64,000 nt of DNA from Pyrus communis (GCF_963583255.1 NC_084807.1:19538072-19602071); one strand, 5' to 3'; counted from the stretch's first letter, positions 43,100 through 56,430 are shown. Notes: generated by a model from the sequence alone, not told the origin. Numbers and translations: made by a program.

Positions 43100-44370
43100 C
43101 AATCTAACGATAAGCGTGCATTGCAAGTAATCTCACTCCTAAGATAATCCAATATCTACTTCCCAGATATCCTGACGTGCCTGAGCCATTCTCGCAAATG
43201 AGGAGACTGAGACTAAAACTGCTTGTGAAGCTTCCTAACAAAGTCATCTCGAGTTTGTATTGAGTTGATGACAGTTTTATATACCACAAGAATGCAACCA
43301 AAGTTAATGAAAAGTTGTACAGTCACAACTTATGATAGTCATGGTTAGCATCACCGCACTGAGCAATAAACCAAGCGATATGTTCTAACAAGGAGAGACT
43401 TGATTCGCCATTAAAAATGCTAAAGTCAAGAATCTTAAACCCTCGAGGATATTTGTATTTCTTGGCGTAGGGAAGATAAGGATGAATAAACTGCAAGACC
43501 ACCAGCCCTTTCTTTATTGTTGGCACCCATTTTGTCGGTTCTAGCGAAATTGCAAAACAATAATGGCCCATATAGTGACTCTAAATCAACTCTATGTCCG
43601 CTTAATATACCTTGAACTGTGGTGGCAATGGCTTATCTCGTCGAGAATCATCTTCTTTTTCGATGGGGCTATATTTGGTGGTTGTTTCTCGGCGCTAGAA
43701 TTTGTTCTAGTCTGCCGAACCTCAGTAACTCATGTTGTGAGCAAACGATTTGTCTTTTCTTGCCTTCGCTATATTCCCTTGTGGTATTAATTTGCTATGT
43801 CTTGTTTAAGACTCAGAGGGCCAATTTCCTGTTCAAGGGTAAACTCGAAATGTCTAGTGTGCTCTTCAAGCCTTTACCAAATGGACATCTTAGGAAGTAC
43901 ATTTAAGGTTTTATTGTTCTCATCATGTTATTCCTCAACTATCCCTTCTAGAAGGTCAAAATCAGCGAGCTTAGTGGTCTTTGTGATTGCCAATGCACTG
44001 TGTTTCTGGCAGTTGAGATTAATTTCTACCTCTCAGTGTGTTACATATTCTTATGTGACGGCAATAGGAGGATCATGTGCCAGTTCTACGCTAGAATACA
44101 CAATTGCCTGATTTGCAAATGTCTGATTTCCTGGCGGTTTTTCCATCGTTGTTTTCTTCTTCACATAGCGGGTCACGATGGTCATGAACTTCGTAGTTTT
44201 TTAGCATTTTGTCCCACTAGTCGTTCCAAACATGTTGACCTTAAAAACTACTTAGCCTACGTGACCTGCATATCGAGTAACTAAATAGCTAATTATGTTC
44301 TTCCAGTGAATGCGAGCGTGCCAACTCGCCGCCGAGATTGGTCAACGAGTAGAATGAATGTGTTGAGCAA
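43100..44370 (-). mobile_element. Truncated copy of the Gypsy-2 family (gag plus LTR end)
   Basis: The minus frame 43323-43571 reads YPRGFKILDFSIFNGESSLS then LLEHIAWFIAQCGDANHDYH, clearly parallel to Gypsy-2 gag (YPKGFKIPDFSLFAGESS). At 44233 the sequence TGTTGACCTTAAAAACTACT starts an LTR portion parallel to 34343 onward (GCCTACGTG..., GAGTAACTAA, GAGCTAA), fading out after about 44370. The order gag, leader, LTR is conserved. The rest of the element is missing. Confidence 0.75.
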
Positions 44371-44775
44371 CATATTACATATGTTAGAACTAACTGAGTG
44401 TGCGTGCGTGCAAAAGGTCATTGACACCAAAAATAAAACAAATTCACATATGTTAGAGGCTACATCAAGGTTCAGAGTATTGAGCAAGATACCAACTCCT
44501 ACAAAATTCTAGCCGATGTCAAGCACACATGTGTGTGTCTTTGGGCTTTATGATGTTACTTTTCCAAGATTAGACACAGACCCACATATCAGAATTGCAA
44601 CATCGTAATTAAACGGGACATCAAAGTGATTAAGTGTAACACAATGTCAACAAGTGACATGGTGAAGAACAAACAATCTCCAAAAGCTAATGTAACTCTG
44701 ATGAGTTTATAAGCCCCTTTCTCTTGATCACTCCAATAGAAGAAGCACTTCATTATATACACACATTTTCTGGTT

Positions 44776-45772
44776 TCAAGACCAGAAGTCCCACCACTGA
44801 TAATCACCAGTTGATTCATCAAAAAGACCATTAGAATTCAATTTCCCCCAATCCTCAGCTGATGTTAAGGAACCATCTACATACTCCACTAAGTTAACAA
44901 GGTTCGATTCATCTTCCAGTCCAAAGTACTCTGGTTTTATGCTGCTATCATCATCTGACAGCACCCCAAGTTCTCCTTGCTCTGATTTTTCCACTGAAAA
45001 ATCAAGCTTCACCTGATCAGATTCAGAAATGATGGCATCTCCATTATCTGACTCACCATCAATGCCATTGTTCATAGCTACATCTTCCCCACGATTCTCC
45101 CTTTGCATCATCAGATTATTCAGCTTCTGAACCTGTCACAAATAAGACATAATCTATCAGTTATTGATTATCTTAACATGTTAAAATTAGTGAAAAATGT
45201 CTTGTTCCGGACTTGTGAGGGTTCATTACTTCTTATATATGACATGTGCTTACACTTTTCCTTTTTTATGGTTTTAATGAGTTACTTTTACATGCGCTAG
45301 TCTGAACTTATGGTTAACAAAGAATGACTTCTTACAGGTAAGGACAAGCAGTGTTCTTCAATTAGGCATATTTAAAGAACCAGAATGAATGAATAATTAC
45401 CTGAACAACCAAGGCCTGCTTTTCTTTCTTCATGGCTTCAAACTTTGATGCCAAGTTGTTGTAATTGGCTCTCAATATGCTGTATTCTCTCTCAAGCTGC
45501 TTGGACTTCCATCTGGCTCTCTTGTTCTGAAACCAAATAGAAACCTGCCTCGGTTGCAACCCTAGCTCTTTGGCCAACTGCATCTTCTTCCTCGGCTCAA
45601 GCCTCGACTCAGACTCAAAGATGGACTCCAGTGACCTAATCTGCTCATCACTAAACCTCTTCTTGTTCTTGTTGTTCTTCCTCCTTGTAGTAGCAGCTCT
45701 CGGTGAGCTCATACAGCTGAAAGTCTCATGATCTTCTGCCGAGGGACTCGAATATTCGATCGGATCGAGCAT
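44776..45772 (-). CDS. HD-Zip class I transcription factor (ATHB7/ATHB12-like), two exons, 242 aa
   Basis: Exon 1 is 45772-45401 (124 codons) and exon 2 is 45132-44776. The 268-bp intron has GT/AG ends (CAG|GTAATT; GACAG|GTTCAG) and falls inside the zipper. The homeodomain spans about residues 31-90 ([35 protein letters not shown]). It runs directly into a leucine zipper with heptad positions L93, L100, L107, M114, L121 and L128. The FESE.RLEPRKK and [14 protein letters not shown] signatures fit the ATHB7/ATHB12 clade. The tail is acidic and ends [10 protein letters not shown], an aromatic C-terminus typical of class I activators. These nuclear proteins bind CAAT(A/T)ATTG as dimers and act in ABA and drought responses. 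Length is normal for the clade and the gene looks intact. Confidence 0.95.
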
Positions 45773-45981
45773 CTTGTTAGGATCTTCGTAGCTTAACTAG
45801 AAAATCCTAATAGGGTTTTGTGGGTGGTTGTAGAAAGAATGTTTTGGGAGTGTGCGTGTGTGCTTTTTCTGATAAATGCATGATATGGAATTCGGTGGTT
45901 TTTAAGGCCTTAAGCAATGTGCGTCTGATGTCATGGTTTTTTGGTCTGACTGGGTTTTGTGACTTCGTGACTTGGGATTCT

Positions 45982-45990
45982 CCTTTATAT
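45982..45990 (-). promoter_or_regulatory. Candidate TATA box of the HD-Zip I gene
   Basis: On the minus strand ATATAAAGG lies about 210 bp upstream of the ATG at 45772, a plausible distance for a plant gene with a short leader. The start site is not known. Confidence 0.5.
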
Positions 45991-46025
45991 CCACAATCCA
46001 TGGGCTCTGAATTAATCAACATGAT

Positions 46026-46142
46026 TTACGTGTTATAAACATCATGATGATTTTTTTCCATTCTCTTTTCTAAATTGTGAGAAGTTTTATGTATTTTCAG
46101 GGCAATTGTTACCTAGTATCACATTTTACGTGTTATAAACAT
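46026..46142. promoter_or_regulatory. Duplicated ACGTG-containing motif upstream of the HD-Zip I gene
   Basis: TTTACGTGTTATAAACAT occurs near 46026 and again near 46125. Each has an ACGTG core as in ABA-response elements, about 250 and 350 bp upstream of the start codon. This fits the ABA-inducible behaviour known for ATHB7/12 genes, but function is inferred. Confidence 0.45.
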
Positions 46143-46528
46143 TAATGATAATATTGTTGACATGTTTTGATTTTAAATTTTTTAAAAAAATACAGATGAC
46201 GGTATTCTAAATATACCAAAACATCTCTCCTATAAATTATTCATAGGCCATACCATATAATAAATATGATTTTTCATTTCATTAACTTAGAGCTCTCTAG
46301 CTAGCATTGCAGCCGAGCTGTCTTTGTTAATTATCTTGCACTAATGCAGGCACATTTTTAGTGATTTTTAAATTGTTTAGGATATGATTTTAAAATGCCT
46401 TGTCATTTTCGTAATCTGAACAATACAGAGAACTCTAGCCAAGTCTTCTCCTAGTGAGCCATATAGTGTCGGCAACGTGAATCACGTTCCAACATTGAAC
46501 CTTCCGCCTTTGTTGATTTTGTGAGACC

Positions 46529-46572
<44 letters not shown>

Positions 46573-48119
46573 GAATCTATGATGTCACAAATATTCTTCT
46601 AATTTATGTTTAGGTTTTGGTGTCTTTTATTCCGGATCTTTGAAATAATCGTAGTTTAAATTTACATTCAGATTCAATTTCTATATACCATATTTTCTAT
46701 AACAGAAATTGTGATTGTGGTGAATCCAAGAATTTTTTAATTCGGAAGCAAAATGAACCTAAACTTTGTCATGTTTATCACGTGGACATTTTACATATTA
46801 TTAACATTGAACCTAAACTTGGTGAGTAATAGGTCTCCGTCACAAACCAAGTTTCATACTTACGATTAAAAACTTCTCAAGGATAGGGCTTAGACTTAGG
46901 TAAGCCACTTCCAATTTCGACTCGAAGCCATGAAAATGGTTTTGATCAAGTCCCTATCAGAACGTGTCCAACTTTGGTTCTCCTTCCGAACGATCAATTT
47001 ATAAACCCCACACCTTAAATTTTAAATCTTATTCAAATCGATAAACATTAACTAATTCACCAAAGGATATTATTTTAAACCAATAAAATTAGTTGCATCC
47101 TGACAAGAGTCTGTCACCTGTCACACGTCACCCATTCACTCCTTGCCACCTGCCCTCGGTCAAAACTTGGTATCCCATTTTCTTAGGGTTTCCATCGCTG
47201 GCTCGTTGATGTGGCATTTATCTGGTGGTTGTACGTTAGAAAGCTTATGGAATACAGCCGACACGTGCCCTTACGTTTGTTCTGAGTCGTGCATGTGGGG
47301 ACAAGTCTTCCAGGTTGTCTGTTTGCGACGTGGTCGTTTAGGAGATGATCGTTTAGGAGAAGGATTCTCTGTTTTATTTTCTATTTTTTTTCCTTATTTT
47401 TTAATTTTTTTATTTGAACGATCACGATTAAGACATATCAATATTTTATATTAATTTTTTATAAAAAGAGAAAGATAAAATAAAAAGTGTATAAGATGAG
47501 GAGATGGAAGGAAATAAAAAGAAGAGGAAATAAAATCTTAGTCCGATCGTTTAATCCTTCTTTATGGTAAATCCTTTTCCTTTTTTCTGTTGCCTTCACA
47601 TCTTCACAACATCATAGTAAACCCTTCAAAACCACGATTTTTTGTCATTTTTTACTTGGTATAAGAACCTTGGTTTGTTTTTAATCCTTTTGCAGAATTA
47701 TAAAGAGTTCTAGCTCAGAAAATGATATGAAACTAATTTTCTTAACAGCTATCTGGGATGCTGTCGATGCCGGTTTAAAAAGTTCATTTCAAATCGATCG
47801 TTTCCTAATATCATATTGAAGGACTTATAGAATATTAGAATAATGGTATATTACTTTAGTAAAGTTTATTGTACTATTTCTTGTTAAATAACCCACAAAA
47901 TTGTATGAGTTGGAAAAATTCTTTAAATACTATATGGGGCACAAATGTAGGGTAAGGGAATGTCCTCACGTTTCTTCTATGTTGTTGTTTATCTTTTGAT
48001 TTTTTAATTTTTAATTTTTAAAATGTTTGTTGTCCTTTTTTTTCCCTTATACTACTGTGTGTAGGCAACAGTTGGACGATGGGGATTGGGTTACTGAGGT
48101 ATTTTATTTACAATATCAT
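46143..48119. other. Intergenic region with (AT)n microsatellite
   Basis: A (TA)n run lies at about 46535-46568. The 103-aa frame at 47143-47454 has no recognisable domain and ends in a poly-T-encoded Phe-rich tail. No gene supported. Confidence 0.45.
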
Positions 48120-48655
48120 CATAGCTACGCACTGTTTTAAAATCTCCACTCAGCACCGCCTAGGTTGTGGGTTCTAGACGGCTGACCATCGCCCCAATTA
48201 ATCTTTAGGCCAATTAATCTTTAGGTGTTTGGAAATTAAGAAATGAACCTAAACCTGCTTAGGTGTTCACCTAGCCTGCCTAGACTCGCCTAGGCACCAG
48301 CTTAAGTTGCGACTCTCACTTATACACAAAATTGATAGCTTTCACTTTACATTTTATTTTTTCAATAAAATGTAAGAAACATGTGCAATACTCAAATAAA
48401 CACTCACTATATATTTGTTCCCCATGTTTTGAATATGTTTTAATACTTTATAATTTATACATAGTTTTATTTTATAATTTATGTATCCCAATGCAAGTTT
48501 GTATTTTTTTTTAAGTTTAAATAGGCACTTAATTATATGATATACAATAAAATTTACTTAAATCTGCCTAACTCGTCTATGCCCCTTCCTAGGCGCTAGA
48601 CCCCAGCACACCCCCGACTAGCACCTAACATCTTTTAGAACCTAATTGCTACACA
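48120..48655. mobile_element. MITE-like repeat with CCTAGG subterminal motifs, copy 1
   Basis: GTTTTAAAATCTCCACTCAG at the left and, inverted, GGTTCTAAAAGATGTTAGGT at the right look like eroded terminal repeats. CGCCTAGG and CCTAGGCGCTAGACCCC motifs lie inside both ends. A related right end recurs at about 50040-50170. Confidence 0.5.
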
Positions 48656-49347
48656 AGATCTTCCTCTTTACATCGTATCAAGAGAAAAAAAGTATGAAAA
48701 CTTTAAGCGTGTGCTAAAACATAGACTCGTGACCATGAAAAGTTGAATTAATTAAATTAAATTAAGGGTTATTTTAGTTCCAGTCTTTGGTCAACCCACT
48801 ATTAAACTGAAGTCATGTTTGTTTTAGTATTTTGATCGCAGTCCTTATTAGCATCAATGTAGAAATTAAAGAGAACGAAAAAAAGAGATGGTAAGTGACC
48901 ATGAAGATAGTGTTTGAAGATGACACTAGTTTATTTGTATAGACAGGCTTATCATCGTCATTTTCATTCGTTCCATATGGGGTAAAGTTTGGACAGCAAA
49001 AAAGAATTGAATCAATCTACACTGTTTGAGTAGCAAAGCAGACCAAGACTTAATAATTAGCTGATCATGTTTTACGAAACGAAATTTGTTTGTCACATTT
49101 CCTTCTTGCTAGATTAGCATTATGTATATCGTTCGGATGCAAACGACCAATGAGTACTAGCAACATGGTGCAAAACGAGCGGAACAAGGTGGAGCTTGTT
49201 GGATGAAGCAGGTTTATTTTACTAGTGTATGTTGGGATATCAAAAGTTAGGAACACAGGAAGGGATCAAATTGTAGTAAGTCATAGTGCCTATCACGTTT
49301 AGGAATTAAGGTTATACTTATACATCATGAAGGTTGGTGGAATAGTG
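48656..49347. other. Intergenic DNA
   Basis: No coding region, RNA gene or terminal repeat recognised. Confidence 0.45.
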
Positions 49348-49355
49348 CATGTGAA

Positions 49356-50447
49356 CCGTGGCGAAGCTACGTGAGGGCAAGGAGTGGCGGCCGCCCCTCC
49401 CCTTGCCAGAAGTCAAGCCCAGGAGCGGTAGTTCCACCCCTTCAGTCTCGTCGGAAGTGATGAAATTCCGTCTGGTTTTCTAGTCTTTTGGGTTTCCTTG
49501 CTCTATGGCAACACAGGCTCTCTTTCTTTTTCAAAAAAAAAAAAGAAAAAAAAAACCTAGGCCAAAGAAAGGAGGAGCGAAGATCTGCATTTTGCAGCTT
49601 CTGGAGACTGGAAATGAAGTTCTGGTTTGGTTCTAACAAAGAAGAAGAGAAAAGAAGAAGAGAGAAATTTCTCTCTCTCCCAACCCACCCTACGTGACCT
49701 TTTATAATTACAATTTGTTTTTTATTCTTAAATATTGGCCAATCAATTTGCGCCACAACTAATTTATATTGGAATTTGTTTTATTTTTTAATTAATGTCC
49801 AATTAATTTGACCACTCTTCCAGTATTTTTTAAGCCACTTGTTTGACATTGTTATTTATATTAAAATTCACTATAAATTTATACGAGCTTCAAAAAATAA
49901 TTTGTAAAATATTACAAACTCTTAATTATTTGTTTTTTTTTTCTCTTACCATCAAATTCAACAAAGTAATGAAGAAAATTTGTCAATATTTTTATATATT
50001 ATATGTTTTATAATCAATGTTTTTTTTGGATATTATAAGCTATTTAATAAATAGACAATTATTTACACGGTATATAATAAATTTATTCAAATTTGCCTAG
50101 GTCCTTGCCTAAGTATAAAGTCATCTCCATCATCTGACTAGAGCTTAGCATCTTTTAAAACTTTGATAATTATACAGTTAAGTAATAGGACAATACAACA
50201 GGAAATGGTGCTAAATCAGCCTTCAAATAATATTATTGTTCAAACCCTCCTTCGACTATTTTGAGTAGTCTAAATCCTCTTATGAATATTTCGGTTAGTG
50301 CAAATTCTCCTATGAATATTACGGGTAGTTCAAATAATCTTCTTGCAAATTCTGGACTTAGACCTCAAATGAATGTTCACATTTTTTTGGGACCCTAAAT
50401 TTTTTAAATTTCGCCCCTCCTCCCAAGAATTCCTGGCTTCACCACTG
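49356..50447. mobile_element. hAT-type non-autonomous transposon, 1092 bp
   Basis: Ends are CCGTGGCGAAGCTACG and, inverted from the right, CAGTGGTGAAGCCAGG, which match the widespread plant hAT terminus CAGTGGCGGAGCCAGG. A perfect 8-bp target duplication CATGTGAA flanks it (49348-49355 and 50448-50455), the hAT hallmark. No transposase frame is present. The left end has a substitution at its second base. Its right part contains a fragment related to the 48120-48655 repeat. Confidence 0.88.
50040..50170. repeat. Partial second copy of the 48120-48655 repeat
   Basis: AAATTTATTCAAATTTGCCT ... GAGCTTAGCATCTTTTAAAA parallels 48545-48645. It lies inside the hAT element, so either the hAT captured it or it inserted there. 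Confidence 0.5.
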
Positions 50448-50455
50448 CATGTGAA

Positions 50456-53400
50456 TGCATGTCAAACTCCTAAGAAGGGGATGACCTATTGTTTTCGTTG
50501 CCTAAATTCCAAAGTGCTACTACATTCAAGTCCCGAAAAGGACCTTTTTAATTAGTCTCTAAGTCTGATTCGTAGCCAACGTAAAGAGGATAGCGGATAT
50601 CTGTACTAGGGAAAATTGATAAAAGCATATTGGATGTGACTTGAAAAATTAGTATCAAGAAGAAAAACCTGTAGTTTGTTTTGTTGTCCAAACGGCACTC
50701 GTCCTATCTTTTATTGTGGATTACTAGTAGTTTGAGTTCTCTATTTCTTCTTTTTGTCGTTAGAAAGATGTGCAGGATTTCGGACTGAAGGTGTATTTGG
50801 ATGAGAGATTTTAAGATGTAATTAAGTTTGTTATGTATTGTGGAGAATATGAATTTCACGTCTTGAGGTGAAGCCTTGAATGACTTTTTAAATAATCATA
50901 GGTTTTTTCCTTTTGTTATCAATTGATTTTATTAGGATGGATGTACTGATGGTTATGGCTTACGGTTCAAATTCAAATCTTTAAGAATCGTCTATTGTTC
51001 AGATTTGTTGGAGATAACTATGAGGAGGAAGCTCAATATTTGTTGGAGATGACTCACAACAGTTCTTTGTTGATACTTGCAAGATCATCAAAGGTGGTGT
51101 AGTCTTTTCCTCGTGATGTTTGTTACGGTGCTTCTACAACTCGCAATATTGTTATCTTTATTGTTGGATAAATATGAGTCTCCCTGGTGGTTGGAGAAAT
51201 GTATTGTATCATGATGAGTTTGTAACTGTGAATTTGTGTGGTTTTTTTTTTTGACATGTGTGACCTGTTGGTTACGTTCGACATGCATGACCTCTTGATG
51301 GTTTCTTTATAAATTCTTATTACCTTAAAAAAATGGTTAAAGAAGATTGCTCAGACTAATCCTTTCTCCTTTTTTAAAGTGTTGGCATGTCACCACTAGT
51401 ACTATGGTTTATAGCTCGATATTTTGAGATCTGATTGTTAAAATATTGAACCATTGTTGTCCATCGAGTGGGTTCTAGAATATCAAGCGTAGTAGGAATA
51501 GAGGAACACTCATTCCTCTTTGATCGTTTGAATGTTTCCATAAAAGGAGAGAAGTCGATACTTTAATTATTTATAGCCAACCCATGTGACTTGATTCAAA
51601 AATTCATTGCTGAAATTGAGCTACCACGAGAAATTCCATGACAGTAGTGACAAAGTTTCTTTCTTGCTAAAGCCAAACTTCAGCGAGGAAATTCATGTAT
51701 ACATTCACTGGCTGAGATCCGGTAATGATCGTAGCGACGAAGCGATTTCCTCGCCAAACACCTCAAGTGTCGAATACGAACTTCTACTGAGGATTCATTT
51801 CGTCGCTGAAACGTTTATTTGTTGTAGAGCCCCTTCTAAAATATCAGTTGTATAAAAAACAAATTGGCCTCTAATTCACATCCACAAGTTGAAGGTTGAA
51901 AGGCCCACTCTGAGGCTGGGCCTGAATTTGATATTGGGAAACACGAAGGCAGGCCTAACATTGTTTTAAAAACCATTTGCCACTCAAAACCCCAACTGAC
52001 TGAGAAAGGCTTGTATCTGATTGAAATACATCTTTTGCAAGAATTAGAGTTTCAATTCGCCACCAAATTACAATTAAATTATAGTAATGGAGTATGAATT
52101 TGTATTGACTCTCTATAGTCTCCATCATGGTCCACACAGAGAGCTTTAGCTATCCTTTAAAAGTTCCAAAAAAAAAATAAATATATATATATGAAAAAGG
52201 AGAGAGTGAATACACTCAAGAACTGACATTCAAAGGAATTCAAAAGCTGAAGAGCATGCAGTAGCATATATATTACAACTGCAATAACCTCCAGGAAAGG
52301 CTTGTGTAATTCCCTATGAAAGTTTACATTATCTGTAGTCCCTTTAGAGATAGATTAATCAATAATATATGAATGATTAGTACAAAGTACGTGTGTGCAT
52401 ATGTTTTCCCAGCCTTTTATTTTATCGATCCAGACACCAAATTGACTTAATTGTCAAAAAGCTTTCTCAACCTTTTCCTCCTTTTCAACCACCACCACCT
52501 TTGGTCCTTTTCTCTTTCACACAGTCATACACTGGGTCACACAGTCTCACAGTCAGTGTATGTCACACCCAAAAATACCGACACCACGTGACAAGCACGT
52601 GGATTATGCAGTGCAGTGAAGACAGTAAAACCCTAGGTCCAGGTCGTTTTTGTTATATCACCTGTCCTTTGTTATAAACATTTCAAATGCATTTGTAGTT
52701 TCTCTCACTTCACAAGACGTCTGTTCTTTACACAGCGTCTCCATGATATTAATAAAGTATTGATAATGTTGGTAGATAGTATTTTAATAGCAAAGCATAT
52801 ATTTTGGCGCATTATCCATACAAAATATGTCTGCACAAGAGACCGTTTCTATACATATATAAGAATCATACTGTTAATGTATAAGCAAATTTATTATATG
52901 TATAGTACTGTGTTGTTTGAAGTTTGAAATGTGTGGATGGACAAGCTGGCTTTGAGAGGAAGCACAGGAGTAGCTAGGGGGAAGGATTTGACATTTACGT
53001 GTTGTTTCTTTCCTGCTGGGCCTTTCTGTGTTTCTCTTTCATTTTTCTCTCACGGTCAGTCAGTCACACAGCTTCTTAATTTACACAACTTTCAAGACCT
53101 GTAATAGCTTCGAAATCTGGAGCCAGTATCGTCCTCTCCGTTTGTCAATCTGATATATACATGTACAGCAAATACACATTCAACCTTGAAAGAAAGAAGA
53201 AAGAAGAAAGAAAGACAGAAAGAGAGAAGAAAAAGACCCAAATAAGAATAAGAGCTAGAAATTTAAAGGTAGGTCTGAGTCTCACTAGGGTTATTCTTAA
53301 TCTGGTGGTGAAGTTGGGTTCACTAGGCATGGCAGCACATCTTCCGGACACCCCCTTTTAGATAAAACAAGGAGATCATCATGATTCCAAATTCTCGATT

Positions 53401-54060
53401 TTACTAATCAACAAATATATTATTCTAATTACAATGTACATGATCTCATTCAACTTTTTAATGGTAATTATTCCTCACCATGCCAAGACAATACAAATAT
53501 TATTACCAAAAGCTGAAAATAATGTCTCCCTAATTAAGGACCTTTGTCCTATGTGTTGAACTTTTTTTATTTGTATTTTCAATTTTGCATGAAAAATATT
53601 AATTAACAGAAATTTTAGAATGGATCGGCTCGTAGAATGAACCAGGTGAATAAACATCTGGATATGCAGCTAAAAGCTTCATGATTAAGAATCCAACCAT
53701 GCAGCTCTCTGGTAATAAACATCTGGATATACAGCTCTAGTCTATATTGGACTAACTCCAATATTTAGGCCACTATTGTGTGAATTTCGTGCTTGACATT
53801 ATCACTTGAATCTTACAAGAGCTAGGTAAGGGCACAGCCGCATATAGACCTAGGTATATCTATATGTCAAATTGGTAGGTAGGGTTTCCATTTGACTTGT
53901 ATTAAAACAAACACCTTATATTATATGCAATTATTTTTTCTAGCTAGGGTTATAATTCAAATAAATTATCCAACCATGATACTGAAAGGCATGTGTGTTT
54001 AAATCAAAACTTTTACTCCAACATACAATGCTTCAATTAAGAATTAGTAAACATGAACAT
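50456..54060. other. Intergenic region without a supported gene
   Basis: Short frames only. A CACGTG-containing segment near 52586-52603 (ACCACGTGACAAGCACGTGG) has two G-boxes 7 bp apart. A purine-rich AGAAAGAAGAAAGAAG tract lies at 53190-53235. The stretch 52900-53360 has a 5'-leader-like look, but no ORF or known miRNA was recognised. Confidence 0.45.
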
Positions 54061-54066
54061 TACTAA

Positions 54067-54297
54067 GGACTCGTTTATAAGTGTTTTATAGCTGAAAAAG
54101 CTTTTAATGAGAGTATTTTTCACATTAATTCTTAGTAAAAATACAAATGAATTCTAAAGAAAAAAAATGACTTGAAGTGCTTTATGCAAAAAACACATAA
54201 CTATTATTTCTTTCAAAAGCACTTGAGTGCTTTTCGAACCCAAGAACAATTTCACCAAAGCATTTTCAGTCATTTTAAAGGACTTCCAAACGAGCCC
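54067..54297. mobile_element. PIF/Harbinger-type MITE, 231 bp
   Basis: Ends are GGACTCGTTTATAAGTG and, inverted, GGGCTCGTTTGGAAGTC, flanked by the 3-bp duplication TAA (54064-54066 and 54298-54300). The TWA target and GGGCTCGTTTGG-like ends fit Tourist-type MITEs. The two halves can fold onto each other. Confidence 0.75.
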
Positions 54298-54300
54298 TAA

Positions 54301-56430
54301 TACAATTATTTACAGCACTTTTAACACTGCAATGCATTTGTTTTAAGTGGTTTTTTTTTACAAGTCCAACTTCTGCAGCCCCTAATTTATGTTTTTTTTT
54401 TTTTTTTTTAAATTTGCCACAGTTGTAATATAAAACATGCCACAGTGTATGGTCTATTGCCTGTATAGGCTCAGTACTTTTGCAGCTTGTGATGTAAGAA
54501 AAAAAAAAACTAGGGTTCATAAATTAACCTATCTACCCATTATTCCCATCTCACCAACGTGCAAATATCCTATATGCTTTCATACACCCAAATTTACGAC
54601 AATTAATTAATTAATTAATCATTCCCAAGCCATGTCAATTCCCCTTGAATGTTTGAATTGAATAGATGAATGCGACATGGAGTAAAAGAAAAAGGTAAAA
54701 GATGTAACCTAGGTGGTGGGGTGAAAAATAAAACGGCGTCGTCGAACGTAAGGCAAACATATATTCACACGCACAAAAGGGAGGAACCCAGAAAAGTCGC
54801 CGAGGAATTGGGGGTCGGCGAAAGGTAAAAACTAAAAAGGTTAAAAGGCAAAGTGAAAAATGAGGGAATGGACTCCCTCTGCCCCATCTGTCGGTCATCA
54901 CCTCGAATTCATCGTCCTGCACCTCAGCTCTAAAGTGACACGCCAGCCGAGGGTCCCATTTTTTATTGTTTATTTTATGAATTAAAAATTAATCTTGTTC
55001 TAAACTAATTAATTAATTTTGTGATTTCGCATAAAAGTGACAAAAGTATTAAATGGGGTTTCCATCATCGGGCAGCTCAATCACTCAACCACTCCTCTGA
55101 CTCGCTTCATAGCTCCACTGTTTGTTTTGATTCTTTTTTTTTATTTATTCATATTTGTTGGAGAAATATTTTATAATAATATTAAAGAGATTAAATTTAT
55201 AAATTAAATAACATAAAGAATAATAATCAATTATTACTTAAATATTAATAATGTTCTTATTTTTTATTACATATACATTATTTAATTTACAAATTTAATT
55301 TATATATTTAGTATTACTCAAATTTTTATATGTACCCAACTTGTCATTGTTATGTGATTGTTTTTCCACTTTTTGATCATTGTACAATGATAGTATCCTA
55401 CGGTCAAAAATGGTGCATCGATCACTAGGCTTACACAGAGTAGACTCGTAGACTCACTATTCACTACCCTTAATATCATGTTTGATGACGCAATCGAACC
55501 CTCCTGCCCTAAATCAAATGGTGAGTGTTTTTTTTTTCCTCACTTTTTGTGGTACTAATTCTCATGCTCCATGCTGTACGAGGAGGCTCATCTGCCAAAT
55601 CCGACGGTGGATATCATATCATATCACTTTCATCCATCAAATCCAACCTAATAAATTGACCAAAATAAAAACCTATAAACATGTTTTTTTTTCTTTAATT
55701 CATTTGTGACTATGCAATTTATATTACAATTTATTAGTATATTATATTTTTACTATGTAAATAAGAAATTTTAGGCCTCATCAATTGACAGATTTATCAC
55801 AGGATCAACTTCGTTACTTGACTCCGGACGAAAAAGGTTCTAAAGAGTGCCTCCGATGACCCCTTGGTTGTTGGGGTAGTAACCAATTCCATAAAGTGTT
55901 TGACAAAATGTTTCAGTGAGACTCAACAACACTCGTCAGCACTTTGGTGTGTATTGTTAACATTTATCGACAAACTCGCTCGAAAGTTATCAACTTCTAT
56001 CAACATATGCTCAACATGGCTATGCATATATATCACTTCAGCTCATCAACTGTTTGATAAAATGGCACACTAAAAAATTTACATGTTGTTTCCGCCTAAA
56101 AAATTTAGCACACTAACCCTCTATTTCTCCAATAACCCTTCTTTTATGACAAGTTTGTTATCAAATTATTATCTGACTTTTTATATTACTTAACCTTAAC
56201 ATAACGTATCATTTTATCGAAAATTTGGAAAAACAATTAAATAAAATTTATGACTGTGGCTAGACACAGTAAAAGAAGAGAGAGAGAGAGAGGAGAGATG
56301 GTGCATGGGGTCGTGGGGTCGTGGTCATTTCTGGAAGTGAGAGATGAGAACCCAGCTGGTAGGGAGTCTGCACCTATGTTTTTGTCTTTTTTAGAAGGCA
56401 TTTATTATTCTACATATTATAAGGTTTTTT
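54301..56430. other. Intergenic region upstream of MIR166
   Basis: AT-rich DNA with an ATTAATTAATTAATTAATC run near 54602. No coding region was recognised. The right end presumably holds distal promoter sequence of MIR166, with a GAGAGAGAG tract at about 56277-56297. Confidence 0.45.

Noticed and set aside
44776..45772. HD-Zip gene as a miR166 target
   Set aside because: It is class I; miR166 sites lie in the START-domain region of class III genes, which is absent here.
47143..47454. 103-aa frame as a gene
   Set aside because: No homology recognised, tail encoded by poly-T, no flanking splice or promoter logic.
51600..51840. CACTA-like subterminal repeats (CGACGAA-type motifs)
   Set aside because: Several GCGACGAA/TCGTCGCT motifs are present, but no CACTA terminus or 3-bp TSD could be placed.
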